Assembly: GCF_000224515.1 (NCBI RefSeq)
Contig: NZ_AGAF01000111.1
Span: 1-61,033 of the forward strand
Direction: 5' to 3'
Source of the DNA: Desulfosporosinus sp. OT
Lineage (GTDB): Bacteria; Bacillota; Desulfitobacteriia; Desulfitobacteriales; Desulfitobacteriaceae
DNA: 61,033 bases
Within the stretch, counting starts at the first letter, position 1. Each line of letters starts with the position of its first letter. The notes below the pieces were generated by a model, which saw only the letters and a list, made by a program, of their open reading frames with translations, was not told where the DNA came from and did not search any database. Positions 1-8,707 of this stretch are shown here, piece after piece. The position numbers were made by a program, and so were the translations under genes.

Positions 1-134
1 GGATCCGAACTCCCGGCAGGTACAAAAGGATCGGTGCGCAAAGTCCAAAGAAGTATAAGCACACAAACAACACAGGCAACGCCGATCAGCAAAAGTCTCT
101 TTCTGTTTATGAACAGTTTCGATATGCTGAGCAT
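1..134 (-). CDS. N-terminus of a membrane-anchored protein (runs off the window)
   Basis: The frame stays open to the left edge, so only about 44 residues are visible. They show a short basic stretch (RKR near residue 11-13) followed by a hydrophobic segment at about 14-31 and then a polar exported-looking sequence. This is the pattern of a signal anchor. An AGGA lies 8 bases before the ATG at 134; an in-frame ATG at 155 is an alternative with a poorer ribosome site. The family cannot be recognised from this piece. Confidence 0.5.
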   Translation of the reverse strand, partial: MLSISKLFINRKRLLLIGVACVVCVLILLWTLRTDPFVPAGSSD

Positions 135-263
135 ACACACTTTCCTTTCTTTCATCCCCGCTCACTAGCCAAATCATTTTGCCACGGGTTAGAAAATATA
201 TCCAACCCTATATTATCACGATATGATCCTGCAGGAAATATGTGGTTCATGCGCATACCGGAT

Positions 264-497
264 CTAACCTATATTCAAAGTCAGCCCTGTTTTACTCGTA
301 TGCAATGAGGCAGGTTTCCTCGGTTCATCTGATTTCTTAATATCATACACCAGCTCGTTGGCACCAAAGTAAAATACCACGGTTGACCCGTCCTTGAACA
401 CATAACCGTCGCCATACAGCCCCGATAAGGTAAAATCAGGTTTACCCATGATGTTTAAGACTTCCTGTCAATTGAGGTTTCTAACTTTAATTTTCAT
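264..497 (-). pseudogene. Small hypothetical gene interrupted by an in-frame TGA
   Basis: A strong ribosome site (GAGGGGGG, 7 bases before the ATG at 497) starts a frame reading MKIKVRNLN, which then hits TGA at 468-470. The same frame continues as QEVLNIMGKPDF... to a stop at 264. The internal ATG at 449 has no ribosome site of its own, so the whole of 264-497 reads most simply as one gene of about 77 codons with a nonsense mutation. The wording after the stop (VLNIMGKPDF) recalls short lipoprotein repeat modules of the SmpA/OmlA type, but this is only an impression. Selenocysteine is unlikely because no SECIS-like hairpin stands out. Confidence 0.4.
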
Positions 498-606
498 AGC
501 ATTACCCCCCTCAAGCAGCGGTAGCCCTATGATGACCATCTAATAATGCTGAGAAAGAACCATCCATGTAAAATGCTAAACCAGTCATTGATATACCAGC
601 TTTTAT

Positions 607-885
607 TTATTCTCTGTAATGATTCATTTGGTCTATATTAAATCTATTTACAGGTTGGGTAGGGTATAAAAAGTTAGGCCATCCAGTTCCTACAGGGAAG
701 TTATAATAAATGTCTGCCGTTGCCTTAAAATACTTATTGTCATTACAGGTCCAAAAGAAATTCCCTTCTCCATCTGTAGGTGACATTTCAATTCTCGAAA
801 TCATATAAAGGCCATTCTCTAATAAGGCTAGAATCGGATTAAGCTTATCAAAAGCTTCATTTATATCACTTTGAACTTGTTGACT
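607..885 (-). CDS. Hypothetical protein, probably 5'-truncated
   Basis: The frame is open from a TAA at 886-888 down to the stop at 607. The only ATG is at 804 (65 residues), and it lacks a clear ribosome site. The residues upstream of it (QVQSDINEAFDKLNPILALL and onward) read like ordinary protein, so the start seems lost. Nothing in it is a recognised domain; it is rich in aromatic residues and ends near NIDQMNHYRE. Confidence 0.3.
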   Translation of the reverse strand, partial: SQQVQSDINEAFDKLNPILALLENGLYMISRIEMSPTDGEGNFFWTCNDNKYFKATADIYYNFPVGTGWPNFLYPTQPVNRFNIDQMNHYRE

Positions 886-1039
886 TTATTTAATTGGTCA
901 GGCTCTCTGAACCACAAAAGACAAGTCTAATATAATAACCCCATTATTAAAGCCGTATTATGCTTTGTACGAAAAAGCCCGACACCATACGGCGGCGGGC
1001 AATTGTTAACGCAACAAATATAGTTCCTAATAGGTTAGG

Positions 1040-1459
1040 TTAGGTTGCATCGTAAATTTGTCTTACTGAATTTATTATTTGTTCATTTCTTGCTATATAA
1101 TCCACTTTCTTTTGTCCTATAAGTCTGGAAACCCTTATCTCATTACCATTAACGGCAAAATTCAATGTTGTTCCGTCATTAAAAGCAAATAATACAACGG
1201 TATTATAACTAACATCAAGATTACGAACTCTTTCCATTTTTGAACCATTGAACTCTTTAACCAATAAACTCCAGTCCTTAGACGGAATAACTCTGTCATT
1301 TCCGTTTATATCAATCCGAATATCCTTAATATCGCTTTGATTAACGGCTATATGGTAGTTTGGTAGATAAAAATATCTGCTGAAAATAAATCCTCCTCCA
1401 ATAACGAGGATTGCGATGATAATAACAGTCAACATAATGTGAGATTGTTTTTTATTCAT
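1040..1459 (-). CDS. Small membrane-anchored hypothetical protein
   Basis: The 139 residues begin with a basic N-terminus (MNKKQ), one transmembrane segment at about 8-28, and a roughly 110-residue extracytoplasmic part. That part alternates short beta-like stretches (VVLFAFNDGTTLNFAVNG near residues 88-105) and ends in a helix. The layout resembles small extracytoplasmic DUF families that bind or fold on the outer membrane face, but no family is assigned. The ribosome site is a weak G-run. Its neighbours are unrelated fragments, so context gives no role. Confidence 0.55.
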   Translation of the reverse strand: MNKKQSHIMLTVIIIAILVIGGGFIFSRYFYLPNYHIAVNQSDIKDIRIDINGNDRVIPSKDWSLLVKEFNGSKMERVRNLDVSYNTVVLFAFNDGTTLNFAVNGNEIRVSRLIGQKKVDYIARNEQIINSVRQIYDAT

Positions 1460-1775
1460 TTATCAAAACCCCCAACAAGTTTGATATTATCATTCTTTAC
1501 CCAACTCTCCTCCATAATAAACTCCTGATATTTAAGACTCAAAGCATAACACACTCCACCACTTCTACCCGTTTAAGTAATAATATACCTATATTGTGTT
1601 TCTACAACAATCACTAAAATCCTTCTATACCAAAATAATTGCCACCTCATTATCCTTATTTCGCATTGGTACTACTTTTTATGCCTTTACCTAGATTGGT
1701 TATGACTTCCAATTATCGGCTATTATCAACACTTGTATTAGTGACTCCACTTTCACCGAAATCAAGATTCATTGC
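1460..1775. other. Gap without recognisable gene
   Basis: No frame with a ribosome site and protein-like wording was seen on either strand, and no hairpin of note. It separates the membrane protein from the NERD/zinc-ribbon remnant. Confidence 0.4.
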
Positions 1776-2282
1776 CTAGTTAGTAATTGTAAACTTACAC
1801 TTCGGATAATTTTTACACCCTTTAAAATCTCCATATTTACCCTTTCTGGTAATTAACTCCCCACCACATTTAGGACAACTATTAGCGCTTACTTGGTTCG
1901 CCGCTTCAGCTTTCTTTTTATGTATTCCTTCGACATGTTGAGTTCTGGATTCCTTATCTCTTACATTTAGAGCTAGTAATTTCGAATATATCTCTTCCTT
2001 TTGCTGCTCAGTAATGGTTTCCGCTGAAAACTCTTTAATCGTTTTAAGCAATTTTACTGAATATATAACCCTGGCATTTGTCTTAACCTTTAAATCAGCA
2101 TCTATTGCAAAGACAATAATCGGCACGTAATTCAACTCTGAGTATTCTTGCAAATTCTGCTTCAGAGCCTGAATATGCCCATAGTTTTGTCTTAACGGAT
2201 TAAAGAACTTAAGCCCATAATCGTCTTCGAAACCCTTATCTTCTTCTGAAGAACGACTTAAAGAACTCTTGTCTGAGCAAAA
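1776..2282 (-). pseudogene. NERD-domain protein with C-terminal zinc ribbon, N-terminus lost
   Basis: The frame is open from a TGA at 2283-2285 to the stop at 1776. Its first part carries the NERD core wording (FFNPLRQNYGHIQAL, then VPIIVFAIDA). Its last 40 residues hold a topoisomerase-type C4 zinc ribbon (CPKCGGEL...RKGKYGDFKGC...YPKC). NERD proteins are nuclease-related and this two-domain layout is a common one. The usual first 60-70 residues with the catalytic start are missing, and the 5' end runs into the helicase fragment in another frame. This suggests a deletion joined two genes. An internal TTG at 2153 gives a shorter 125-residue reading without a convincing ribosome site. Confidence 0.55.
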
Positions 2283-2437
2283 TCAATAGAGCGTCTATTG
2301 CCATAAATATCTGTGACCGGATACTGAAGAAACAGATACTCCGCTTGATCCGGACCAAAGGTATCACAGAACAGCTCGACAAAGAGATCTTCGGCGATAC
2401 TACCCAGGCTTCCCTTCTGCTTGATCTTTTCTGTCAA
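2258..2437 (-). pseudogene. N-terminal fragment of a helicase-like protein
   Basis: A TTG at 2437 follows GAGGGG by about 12 bases and begins LTEKIKQKGSLGSIAEDLF, continuing to EYLFLQYPVTDIYGNRRSID and a stop after 59 codons. This opening resembles the N-terminus of DEAD/DEAH or type III restriction-like helicases, which normally run many hundreds of residues. The motor domains are absent: the frame stops where the NERD remnant begins. The start sits 15 bases after the TGA of the MazG-like gene, so the two were probably cotranscribed. The family assignment is from memory of the wording and is moderate at best. Confidence 0.35.
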
Positions 2438-2451
2438 TGTGATTCAACCCC

Positions 2452-2975
2452 TCAATCGTCGCTAACTTCTTTCAGCAGGAGCTTATCCCGGAAAGCGCCT
2501 CTCTCCTCGACCTTTTGCTTTCTGATACCCTCGAATTCCTGCCGGAAAACCTCTTTATGATCCAAGATGGCGTAGACCACTTCAACTAAATCTGCAGCTC
2601 TTCAACGCTATAGCTGTCCAGATACTCCTGAAGCTCTTCACCTAACTTGGCGTTTAATAAGTCCAGGTACTCTTGGCTGGAAACTTTTTCTATAATGGCT
2701 TTCTTGTCGCTATCCTCGATGATCTGGGGGATTCTATCGCGAATCAATTTATTGTAGATTTTTACACTGCCTGATCTTGCGTCATAAGCTCCGTTCCCGT
2801 CTATTATTGGAATAGCAATGAATCCATCCCTATCATCACCAAAAACCTTCCCGTCATGATTGGCGAGCCAATAGGCGGCATAAGCACATAAAAAAGCATC
2901 CAGCCTGTCCTCAAGGTTTTCAAACTCCTTCTTTGACATAGCCTGAATGCTCGATGAATGATTAAAAAATTTCAA
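2452..2975 (-). pseudogene. DUF429-like C-terminus fused to a frameshifted MazG-like pyrophosphohydrolase
   Basis: Residues 1-70 of the first frame carry EDRLDAFLCAYAAYW...VFGD...GFIAIP, the C-terminal wording of DUF429 (RNase H-like) proteins. From residue 73 the protein reads VKIYNKLIRDRIPQIIE...LGEELQEYLD, the start of a MazG/phosphoribosyl-ATP pyrophosphohydrolase-like house-cleaning NTPase. The frame ends at 2586 just after VEEL. Shifting by one base restores ADLVEVVYAILDHKEVFRQ and a natural end at 2452. One base appears lost near 2593-2597. The gene is therefore a remnant twice over: its 5' part comes from another gene and its 3' part is frameshifted. Confidence 0.5.
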
Positions 2976-3134
2976 AACTTTGCAAAGGGACGCCAGTCAG
3001 TCTTAAAATCTGATTGGCACCCTCTGCTAATTTCAAGCTGTTTGATCAGACACGTATTATTAAATGCGTCAGCAACTTAATATATTGAAAAGGAAAAAGT
3101 CCGACCATAAAATCGAACACTGATACTCCTATCG

Positions 3135-3434
3135 ATGCTCATTGCAGTTCCAACTTCGGCAAAAGAGATTGCTGAAACCTTTAGACGGGTAAGTGTTCAA
3201 GCGGCTAAAGTTATTGAACAACAGTGGACAGATAAGTCTTTGAGCCAAGTACAGAATGCATTTGGAAGAGATGAATCAAATATTCAAATTTTGATCGGGC
3301 TAATTAAACACATTTTTCATCATCGCGGACAAGCTACAATTCTTATACGCCAAGCAGGGCTAAAACCTTTTGGTGTTTATGGACCACCAAAGGAAGACTG
3401 GATTCATTTAGGCGTAGAGAAACCACCGCAATAA
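3135..3434 (+). pseudogene. C-terminal part of a DinB-family protein
   Basis: The 99 residues carry the DinB/YfiT four-helix metal motif IKHIFHHRGQATILIRQAG and the usual ending PFGVYGPP. Family members are about 150-165 residues, and the first two helices, including the first metal histidine, are not found upstream in any frame. No ribosome site precedes the ATG. It is best read as a 5'-truncated remnant. DinB proteins are metal-dependent thiol S-transferase-like enzymes induced by stress; nothing here suggests retained activity. Confidence 0.5.
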
Positions 3435-3478
3435 AAAAAGTATGGACCGAGGATCAACTAAGAATGTATAACCCAACT

Positions 3479-3496
3479 AAATAGGAAATAGGAAAC
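3479..3496 (+). repeat. Short ATAGGAAATAGGAA motif, copy 1
   Basis: AAATAGGAAATAGGAAAC lies just downstream of the DinB fragment. Nearly the same words occur at 13428-13444 and, diverged, at 50626-50640. Confidence 0.4.
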
Positions 3497-3520
3497 TACC
3501 TTAATTCGCAGGATTATCTA

Positions 3521-3549
3521 AAATGCCGTCCAACTAATGGACGGCATTT
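3521..3549. terminator. Perfect 12-bp hairpin, likely terminator
   Basis: AAATGCCGTCCA pairs exactly with TGGACGGCATTT around a 5-base loop. T-rich flanks on both sides are short, so it may act in either direction. It follows the DinB remnant. Confidence 0.45.
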
Positions 3550-3654
3550 GTACTGATGGGTTATAAGAACAAAGGGAAGTAGTTATTGCAATTACTATGA
3601 TTCTGACCAACACAAATAAGTGACATAGGTTTTATCTTTTTAATTAGTTTTTTA

Positions 3655-3670
3655 TAGAGTGTAGACTCTA
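3655..3670 (+). promoter_or_regulatory. Inverted repeat upstream of operon A
   Basis: TAGAGT-GTAG-ACTCTA is a perfect 6-bp inverted repeat about 180 bases before the DUF6530 start. A T/A-rich TTATATACAA stretch follows about 25 bases later. The arrangement resembles elongated-spacer promoters bound by MerR-type regulators, but no MerR gene is present in the window. Confidence 0.25.
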
Positions 3671-3719
3671 CGGAGCGTGGATTGTTTTCATTATATACAA
3701 CTTATACAATGAAGCCGAG

Positions 3720-3884
3720 GTGAACAATGTGGATATCAAAAGAAAGAAGCAACTTCTTGAAGAATATAAAACGATCACACCGCAGAACTGGAAGCGCTAC
3801 GAGAGTGGTGTCTGGTACAGGACAAACAAGCAAGGAGGATTTGGAAATGAACAAGGATATTGTAATGATTGCCGATCAGTATGA
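3720..3884 (+). other. Short frame resembling the N-terminus of a GIY-YIG protein
   Basis: A GTG at 3720 opens a 54-codon frame starting MNNVDIKRKKQLLEEYKTI, which is the wording seen at the start of some small GIY-YIG family proteins. It ends inside the next gene without a catalytic GIY-YIG core. It may be a 5' remnant left when operon A was inserted. A chance frame is possible. Confidence 0.2.
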
Positions 3885-4311
3885 CCGCATCGATGGGAGA
3901 AACGCCTATAAGTCAGATATCAAACGGTTGACACTGGGCGCACCGACATTGGACGTCAACAAGAATATACAAATTGCAGTGCAAATCTGGAAAGAAGCAG
4001 CGAACGGCGAATTAGAACTCAGCGTTGAGCTGCCCATTTATCAGGTGCTTGATCTGATGATTTTTCTAAGCCGTACCCTGCTGTACTTTCGTGAAGCCTA
4101 TCGGCTGCCGCTGTTATATGACCCGGAGAAGCCGACAGTGGAACGGGTTGGTGTGCAGGGCGGCGTTATGCCAATCGCTGTCTGCACCGAGAATCCGAAT
4201 ATCAACGAAGACATTCAAAAGTTCTCACAGGCGTTAAGCAATTTGGGAGAGCTGACTGGCGAACGGCTGCGCGTGCTGTCCCGTATATTTGAGGAAATGG
4301 AGTATTGTTAA
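3847..4311 (+). CDS. DUF6530 family protein, first gene of operon A
   Basis: An AAGGAGG ribosome site 8 bases before the ATG at 3847 fixes this start; a longer frame from 3727 has no such support. The 154 residues begin MNKDIVMIADQYDRIDGRNA and include GAPTLDVNKNIQIAVQIWK, a conserved hydrophobic helix at about 80-100 (LMIFLSRTLLYF) and a C-terminal helical part. I recognise the wording as DUF6530, a family with no known activity. It ends 1 base before the next gene, an AAA+VWA ATPase, so the two are surely cotranscribed. Its likely role is as a partner or substrate adaptor of that ATPase, which is inference from position only. Confidence 0.7.
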   Translation: MNKDIVMIADQYDRIDGRNAYKSDIKRLTLGAPTLDVNKNIQIAVQIWKEAANGELELSVELPIYQVLDLMIFLSRTLLYFREAYRLPLLYDPEKPTVERVGVQGGVMPIAVCTENPNINEDIQKFSQALSNLGELTGERLRVLSRIFEEMEYC

Positions 4312-4312
4312 A

Positions 4313-6349
4313 ATGGAAAATCAATGGCTTCTGTCCCCTGATAGACAGTTGACAGAAGTAGAAAAATCTCTTGTCTGGCAAAAGCCTGTCACCCACATTG
4401 AAAGTGAAGCTGAACACCGCATTTGTGCAGAAGTAAAGCGCAATTGGACGCGCGGTGAAATGAAAATTACAAATATCCTTTTAGAGGGAGATGCCGGTTC
4501 CGGCAAGACACAGCTTGCAAAAGCCCTCTCCGCTGACTTTGGACTGCCCTATACTAAGGTGACCTGTTTTGCGGACATGGACAAATCCGACGTATTAGGT
4601 TCTATCCTGCCGGTGCTGCCGGAGGATAAAAACAATTCTAAAGGCGTAACTTACAAATATTATCCCTCAGAAATTGTGCGAGCTTATGAAAACGGTTGGT
4701 TGCTGGAAATTCAGGAGCCTACAGTAATTCGTGACGCAGCTGTGCTGATGGCACTAAACTCGGCGTTGGAGCCGGACGGCAGCATTAATCTGCCTACCCG
4801 GATTGTGCATCGTCATCCTGATTTTATTGCTGTTATTACCACAAATCGGGGCTACAATGGCTGCCGCCCGTTGAACGAGGCCCTGCGTGACCGTGTGCAA
4901 CACAGTGAAAAGATGGAGCTGCCCCCCATCGAAGTTATGACGACACGAGCGGCGGCTAAAACCGGCTGTACCGATGAAGAATTACTGTTGACTTTTGCTC
5001 GTGTCATTGTTTTATTGGATCAAACCGCCAAGGTAAACGCCATCGAGGGTGTTGCAGGTATGCGTTCATATTTTTTCTGGGTAGACGCTGTCCATCATGG
5101 TTTAGGGAAGGTGGACGCTCTATATCACAAAGTTATTTATAAAATCACTACCGACCCCGATGAAATCGTTATTCTGGAACAAGCCTTATCAAAGCAGGGG
5201 TTGTTGTCAGAACTGGAACAGATAACGGAACTGCAAATTAAAACCAACGGCCAGGTTATGGAAATCCATACGGAAGGAACTATGGAGACAGAGTTCTCTA
5301 ACACTGTTCAGGAAGACATCCCGGCGGTAGCCCTGCGAAAGTCACCTGACAGCGAAGGCCATTCCAATGACGATGCGGAAAACGCAGCCGATACGCAAAG
5401 CTCAGATAACAGCGAGAACGGAGACCCCATATATCACGAGTTGCAACAAAAAACCAATGTTGAATTGGAGCAGCAAAGGCGAGATTTTCGCAAACATCTG
5501 AACCGGCAAGCGCGGGAAATAGTAAAGGGTTCTTCCCATGAGAAAGTCAATCTGATTGTTCACAGACCGGAAGCAACCCTTGCCCATCACCGTGAATATC
5601 ATCAGATTGCATCGACGTTAATGCCCATAATCCGGGAGTTGGTACGAAAAACTGTTCCGCTGTTGGAACACGAAGTATCCACGGAGTTTGCGAAATCCCG
5701 TCTTTACGGGACAAAATTCCATGCCGAAAAGCTGGCTTCTCCTGATTTTCACTACTATTCCCAGAAATGTCCGCCGGATGAAGAACCTTCTCTTGCGGTG
5801 GCACTACGAATTGACGAATCGGCCTCTATGAGCGCCTTTGGGCGGTTGGATGCTGCAAAACAGGCTGCGGTTGCTGTTTATGAATTTTGTGAAAACTGCA
5901 AAATACCAATACTGATTTACGGAGATACTGCAGACCGCTCATCAATGGAGCAGATGTCGCTTTACTCCTATATCGACAACGAAAATCCAGCCCTGAACGA
6001 CAAGTATTGCCTTATGGCGATACAAGGACACAGCAACAACCGGGATGGCATGGCGCTGCGAATCCTGGCAGAAAAACTAATGAAAGCACCGCAAAAGACG
6101 AAGCTGCTCATCAGCATTAGCGACGGTCAGCCAAAAGCTATGCCGGACTATACCGGTGAGACCGCCATAACTGATATGAAAGAAGTGATACAGGAATATA
6201 GGCGCAAAGGGATATTATTTCTAGCTGCTGCCATAGGGCAGGATAAAGAGACTATTTGTGATATTTACGGACAGGAACGCTTTTTGGATATCACCGATTT
6301 ACGGCAGCTTCCGGCACGGCTGGTTCAAGTCATTGCTAAATATCTATAG
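4313..6349 (+). CDS. AAA ATPase fused to a C-terminal VWA domain
   Basis: The ATG at 4313 sits just after the DUF6530 stop, with GGAG 11 bases before; an earlier frame start at 4289 lies inside the previous gene. The 678 residues divide into a MoxR/dynein-related AAA module with Walker A GDAGSGKT at 59-66, an arginine-finger-like segment around LRDR at 191-194, an acidic spacer at about 330-375, a helical coiled part at 375-460, and a VWA domain whose MIDAS motif DESAS is at 501-505. The Walker B region reads GWLLEIQEP (128-136), so the canonical DE is replaced by QE, a point to check. MoxR-VWA pairs usually act as chaperones that insert metals or remodel targets; here the pair is one polypeptide. 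Confidence 0.8.
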   Translation: MENQWLLSPDRQLTEVEKSLVWQKPVTHIESEAEHRICAEVKRNWTRGEMKITNILLEGDAGSGKTQLAKALSADFGLPYTKVTCFADMDKSDVLGSILPVLPEDKNNSKGVTYKYYPSEIVRAYENGWLLEIQEPTVIRDAAVLMALNSALEPDGSINLPTRIVHRHPDFIAVITTNRGYNGCRPLNEALRDRVQHSEKMELPPIEVMTTRAAAKTGCTDEELLLTFARVIVLLDQTAKVNAIEGVAGMRSYFFWVDAVHHGLGKVDALYHKVIYKITTDPDEIVILEQALSKQGLLSELEQITELQIKTNGQVMEIHTEGTMETEFSNTVQEDIPAVALRKSPDSEGHSNDDAENAADTQSSDNSENGDPIYHELQQKTNVELEQQRRDFRKHLNRQAREIVKGSSHEKVNLIVHRPEATLAHHREYHQIASTLMPIIRELVRKTVPLLEHEVSTEFAKSRLYGTKFHAEKLASPDFHYYSQKCPPDEEPSLAVALRIDESASMSAFGRLDAAKQAAVAVYEFCENCKIPILIYGDTADRSSMEQMSLYSYIDNENPALNDKYCLMAIQGHSNNRDGMALRILAEKLMKAPQKTKLLISISDGQPKAMPDYTGETAITDMKEVIQEYRRKGILFLAAAIGQDKETICDIYGQERFLDITDLRQLPARLVQVIAKYL

Positions 6350-6385
6350 CATAGACTAACTCTTAACATACTGGAGGTTATTAAT

Positions 6386-6982
6386 GTGGATTGCGCCAAG
6401 GTTGGGCGTTTAATTTTTCAACTGCGAAAAGAAAAGGGCCTGACACAGCAACAGGTTGCAGATTTACTGAATATCAGCAATAAGACCATATCCAAATGGG
6501 AGTGCGGTTTGGGTTGTCCCGATGTTACGCTCTGGTCTGAGCTTTCAACAGTACTAGGGGCAGATATTCAAAATATGCTGGAGGGTAAACTTGATCCCAA
6601 CCTGCCTGATGTGGGAAAGATTTATAAAACTCAATTTTATGTATGCCCCGCCTGCGGAAATATTCTGACAAGTACTGGGAACGCCTCCATTACATGCTGT
6701 GGGCGAAAACTACGGCCGCTAAAGCCAGGGCCCTACACAACAGAACATGAAATGACAGTGGCAGAAATGGATATAGACTACTATGTTTCTATTCGTCATA
6801 TTATGACGAAAGACCACTATATCACTTTTGTGGCGTATGTGCTTTACGACAGAGTGCTTCTAATCCGATTGTATCCTGAGCAAAGTGCAGAAGCCCGGAT
6901 ACCTATGACGATGAAGGGTGGAGATTTATATTTGTATTGTACGAAGCATGGTCTGCAAAAAAATTCTAATCTTTTCAACTAA
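6386..6982 (+). CDS. Xre-family regulator with C-terminal zinc-ribbon domain
   Basis: GGAGG lies 8 bases before a GTG start at 6386. Residues 5-60 are a Cro/C1-type helix-turn-helix (LTQQQVADLLNISNKTISKW). After it comes a metal-ligand motif CPACGN...TCCG near residues 87-108, followed by a beta-rich domain to residue 198. The layout HTH plus zinc ribbon plus small sensor fold is common in Clostridia. It follows the ATPase by 36 bases and is likely in the same transcript, so it may control operon A. The ligand is unknown. Confidence 0.75.
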   Translation: MDCAKVGRLIFQLRKEKGLTQQQVADLLNISNKTISKWECGLGCPDVTLWSELSTVLGADIQNMLEGKLDPNLPDVGKIYKTQFYVCPACGNILTSTGNASITCCGRKLRPLKPGPYTTEHEMTVAEMDIDYYVSIRHIMTKDHYITFVAYVLYDRVLLIRLYPEQSAEARIPMTMKGGDLYLYCTKHGLQKNSNLFN

Positions 6983-7043
6983 CAACTGTGTACTATTGGG
7001 GCAGCGAAAAATATAATTCCTGTATCTTAGTTCCGCACACGTA

Positions 7044-7075
7044 AGCATCCTCTTCTGATTTGAGAAGAGGATGCT
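7044..7075 (+). terminator. Terminator after operon A
   Basis: AGCATCCTCTTCT pairs perfectly with AGAAGAGGATGCT around a 6-base loop, followed by TTTGT. It lies 62 bases after the Xre gene and closes operon A. Confidence 0.65.
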
Positions 7076-7125
7076 TTGTCCGTCCGCTCTCTCTGGAGTT
7101 GCCGTCTGTCCAAGGAACACGTTCA

Positions 7126-8223
7126 TTATCTCCACCAAATAGAGTTAGGGTACTCCACCGAGCCTATCAGCACTTTTTCCCCAATTTTGGGTGTTGAAAT
7201 GCATAGGTTGCGTTTTCTCGCTGCCTTAGTTACCCGTTCAATGGGATCTGTCCAATCATGTAAGGCTAACGTAAAGGCTGACCAATGTATGGGGATCAGA
7301 ATTTTTCCATTTACATCAAAATGAGCCTGAACTGTTTCCTCTGGCATCATATGAATAGCCGACCATCGTTCATCATATTGACCGCATTCAATGAGAGTTA
7401 AATCAAAAGGTCCGTACTTTTCTCCTATCTTTGCAAAATGAGGACCATAACCAGTATCTCCACTGAAATAAACCCGTGATTCTTGCCCTACGATCGCCCA
7501 AGAACTCCACAGTGTGGTGTCTCGATCGGACACACGCCTTCCTGAAAAGTGCCTAGCAGGGGTGCAAACAAATGTCAAAGCATCAAGTTTAAATTCATCC
7601 CACCAGTCGAACTCTTTAATTTTCTCTGCTTTGACACCCCATCTTGCCAAATGACCTCCAACACCAAGGGGAACATAGAACTGACTGACTTTGTCTTTCA
7701 GTTTCTTTATTGACTGATAATCCAAATGGTCATAATGATCGTGAGACAGAATGACAACATCGATGGGAGGCAGCTCCTCGAGTTCGATGGGTAATATCCG
7801 GCTATAGCGTTTACTCCCGAGCAAAGAAAACGGAGAAGGAGTCTGAGAAAACATTGGGTCTAATAATAATAGTTTCCCGTCCATCTCCAACAATGAAGTC
7901 GAGTGACCAAACCATGTTACTTTTGTATAATTATCTGGCATAATGACTGAATTTGAAGGCTCCACAGGAATTGCCCTCTTTGGCTTACCGTTGGGATTAC
8001 CTTTCATAAAATCTCTCAAAATACCTACCATAGTCGTTATTCGAGTATCCATTACCGTTGGGATCTGATTGATAAACTTTCCCCTGGCAAAATTTTCAGA
8101 TTGACTTAAGGCGTTACCTTTCTCCTGAGATACTTTTCCACCAAAGACTGGATGATATTTCAGGAATAGAAAACCAGCCAGGAGAATCCCGATAACCAAA
8201 CTAAACATAACCCTCAGAATCAT
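7126..8223 (-). CDS. Membrane-anchored MBL-fold hydrolase (NAPE-PLD/RomA-like)
   Basis: The 365 residues start with a transmembrane anchor (about 4-22) and then a metallo-beta-lactamase fold. The metal ligands are visible: HDHYDH at 161-166, H225 (CTPARHFSG), D256 (FSGDTGYG) and H313 (PIHWSAF). The spacing and the C-terminal GQYDERW...IHMMPEE block match the NAPE-PLD/RomA branch, which hydrolyses phosphodiester lipids or confers outer-layer resistance traits. The substrate here is unknown. A 5'-truncated paralogue lies at 51084-51398. It is transcribed alone, convergent with operon A. Confidence 0.8.
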   Translation of the reverse strand: MILRVMFSLVIGILLAGFLFLKYHPVFGGKVSQEKGNALSQSENFARGKFINQIPTVMDTRITTMVGILRDFMKGNPNGKPKRAIPVEPSNSVIMPDNYTKVTWFGHSTSLLEMDGKLLLLDPMFSQTPSPFSLLGSKRYSRILPIELEELPPIDVVILSHDHYDHLDYQSIKKLKDKVSQFYVPLGVGGHLARWGVKAEKIKEFDWWDEFKLDALTFVCTPARHFSGRRVSDRDTTLWSSWAIVGQESRVYFSGDTGYGPHFAKIGEKYGPFDLTLIECGQYDERWSAIHMMPEETVQAHFDVNGKILIPIHWSAFTLALHDWTDPIERVTKAARKRNLCISTPKIGEKVLIGSVEYPNSIWWR

Positions 8224-8362
8224 GATTCATTACCTCACTTCTTTCCTGGATTAGACTGCCATCTACTATTTTTCCATTTTCCACATCTTCTGAGTTTCGA
8301 TAATTATCAAATTAACGATACCAAATTTTGGATCCTTTGTGAGATAAATAACCAACAATTAT

Positions 8363-8647
8363 TTAATCATTTGCTGTAACAATTTCTTTTAACGTTACAT
8401 TTTCATTCATAAAACGTGCATTCGGATTACTTTCTTTCCTTAATCGGATCGCCTTTTGCGGACAAAGATTTATACAGGAAAGACAAAATTCACACTTCCC
8501 CCCATATACTGGTTTGAACTCATCGAGTTTTATATTGTCACGAGGGCAAACCTTTACACACGTTCCACAATGATTACAGTCAATACCAACTAAAAATTCT
8601 TTATCTGTATTAAAGTTTGGCTTTATTTTGTAGAAGTATTGAACGGC
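8363..8647 (-). pseudogene. C-terminal fragment of an EFR1-type ferrodoxin
   Basis: The frame from 8647 to a TAA at 8363 encodes a two-cluster ferredoxin: CNHCGTCVKVCPRDNI and, about 30 residues later, CEFCLSCINLCPQKAI. The basic C-terminus (RLRKESNPNARFMNENVTL) matches EFR1 proteins, in which a flavodoxin domain precedes these clusters. The flavodoxin part and any start codon are missing, since TAA at 8648-8650 closes the frame. It lies downstream of the ArsR gene on the same strand and probably was its target. Confidence 0.6.
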
Positions 8648-8707
8648 TTACGCTTTAATGGTTTTACAACTATCGAATTATAAGCCGAATTTTAACCTTG
8701 TGATAAT

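Noticed and set aside
4202-4417. Minus-strand frame at the DUF6530/AAA junction
   Set aside because: Shadow of the two plus-strand genes; no own signals.
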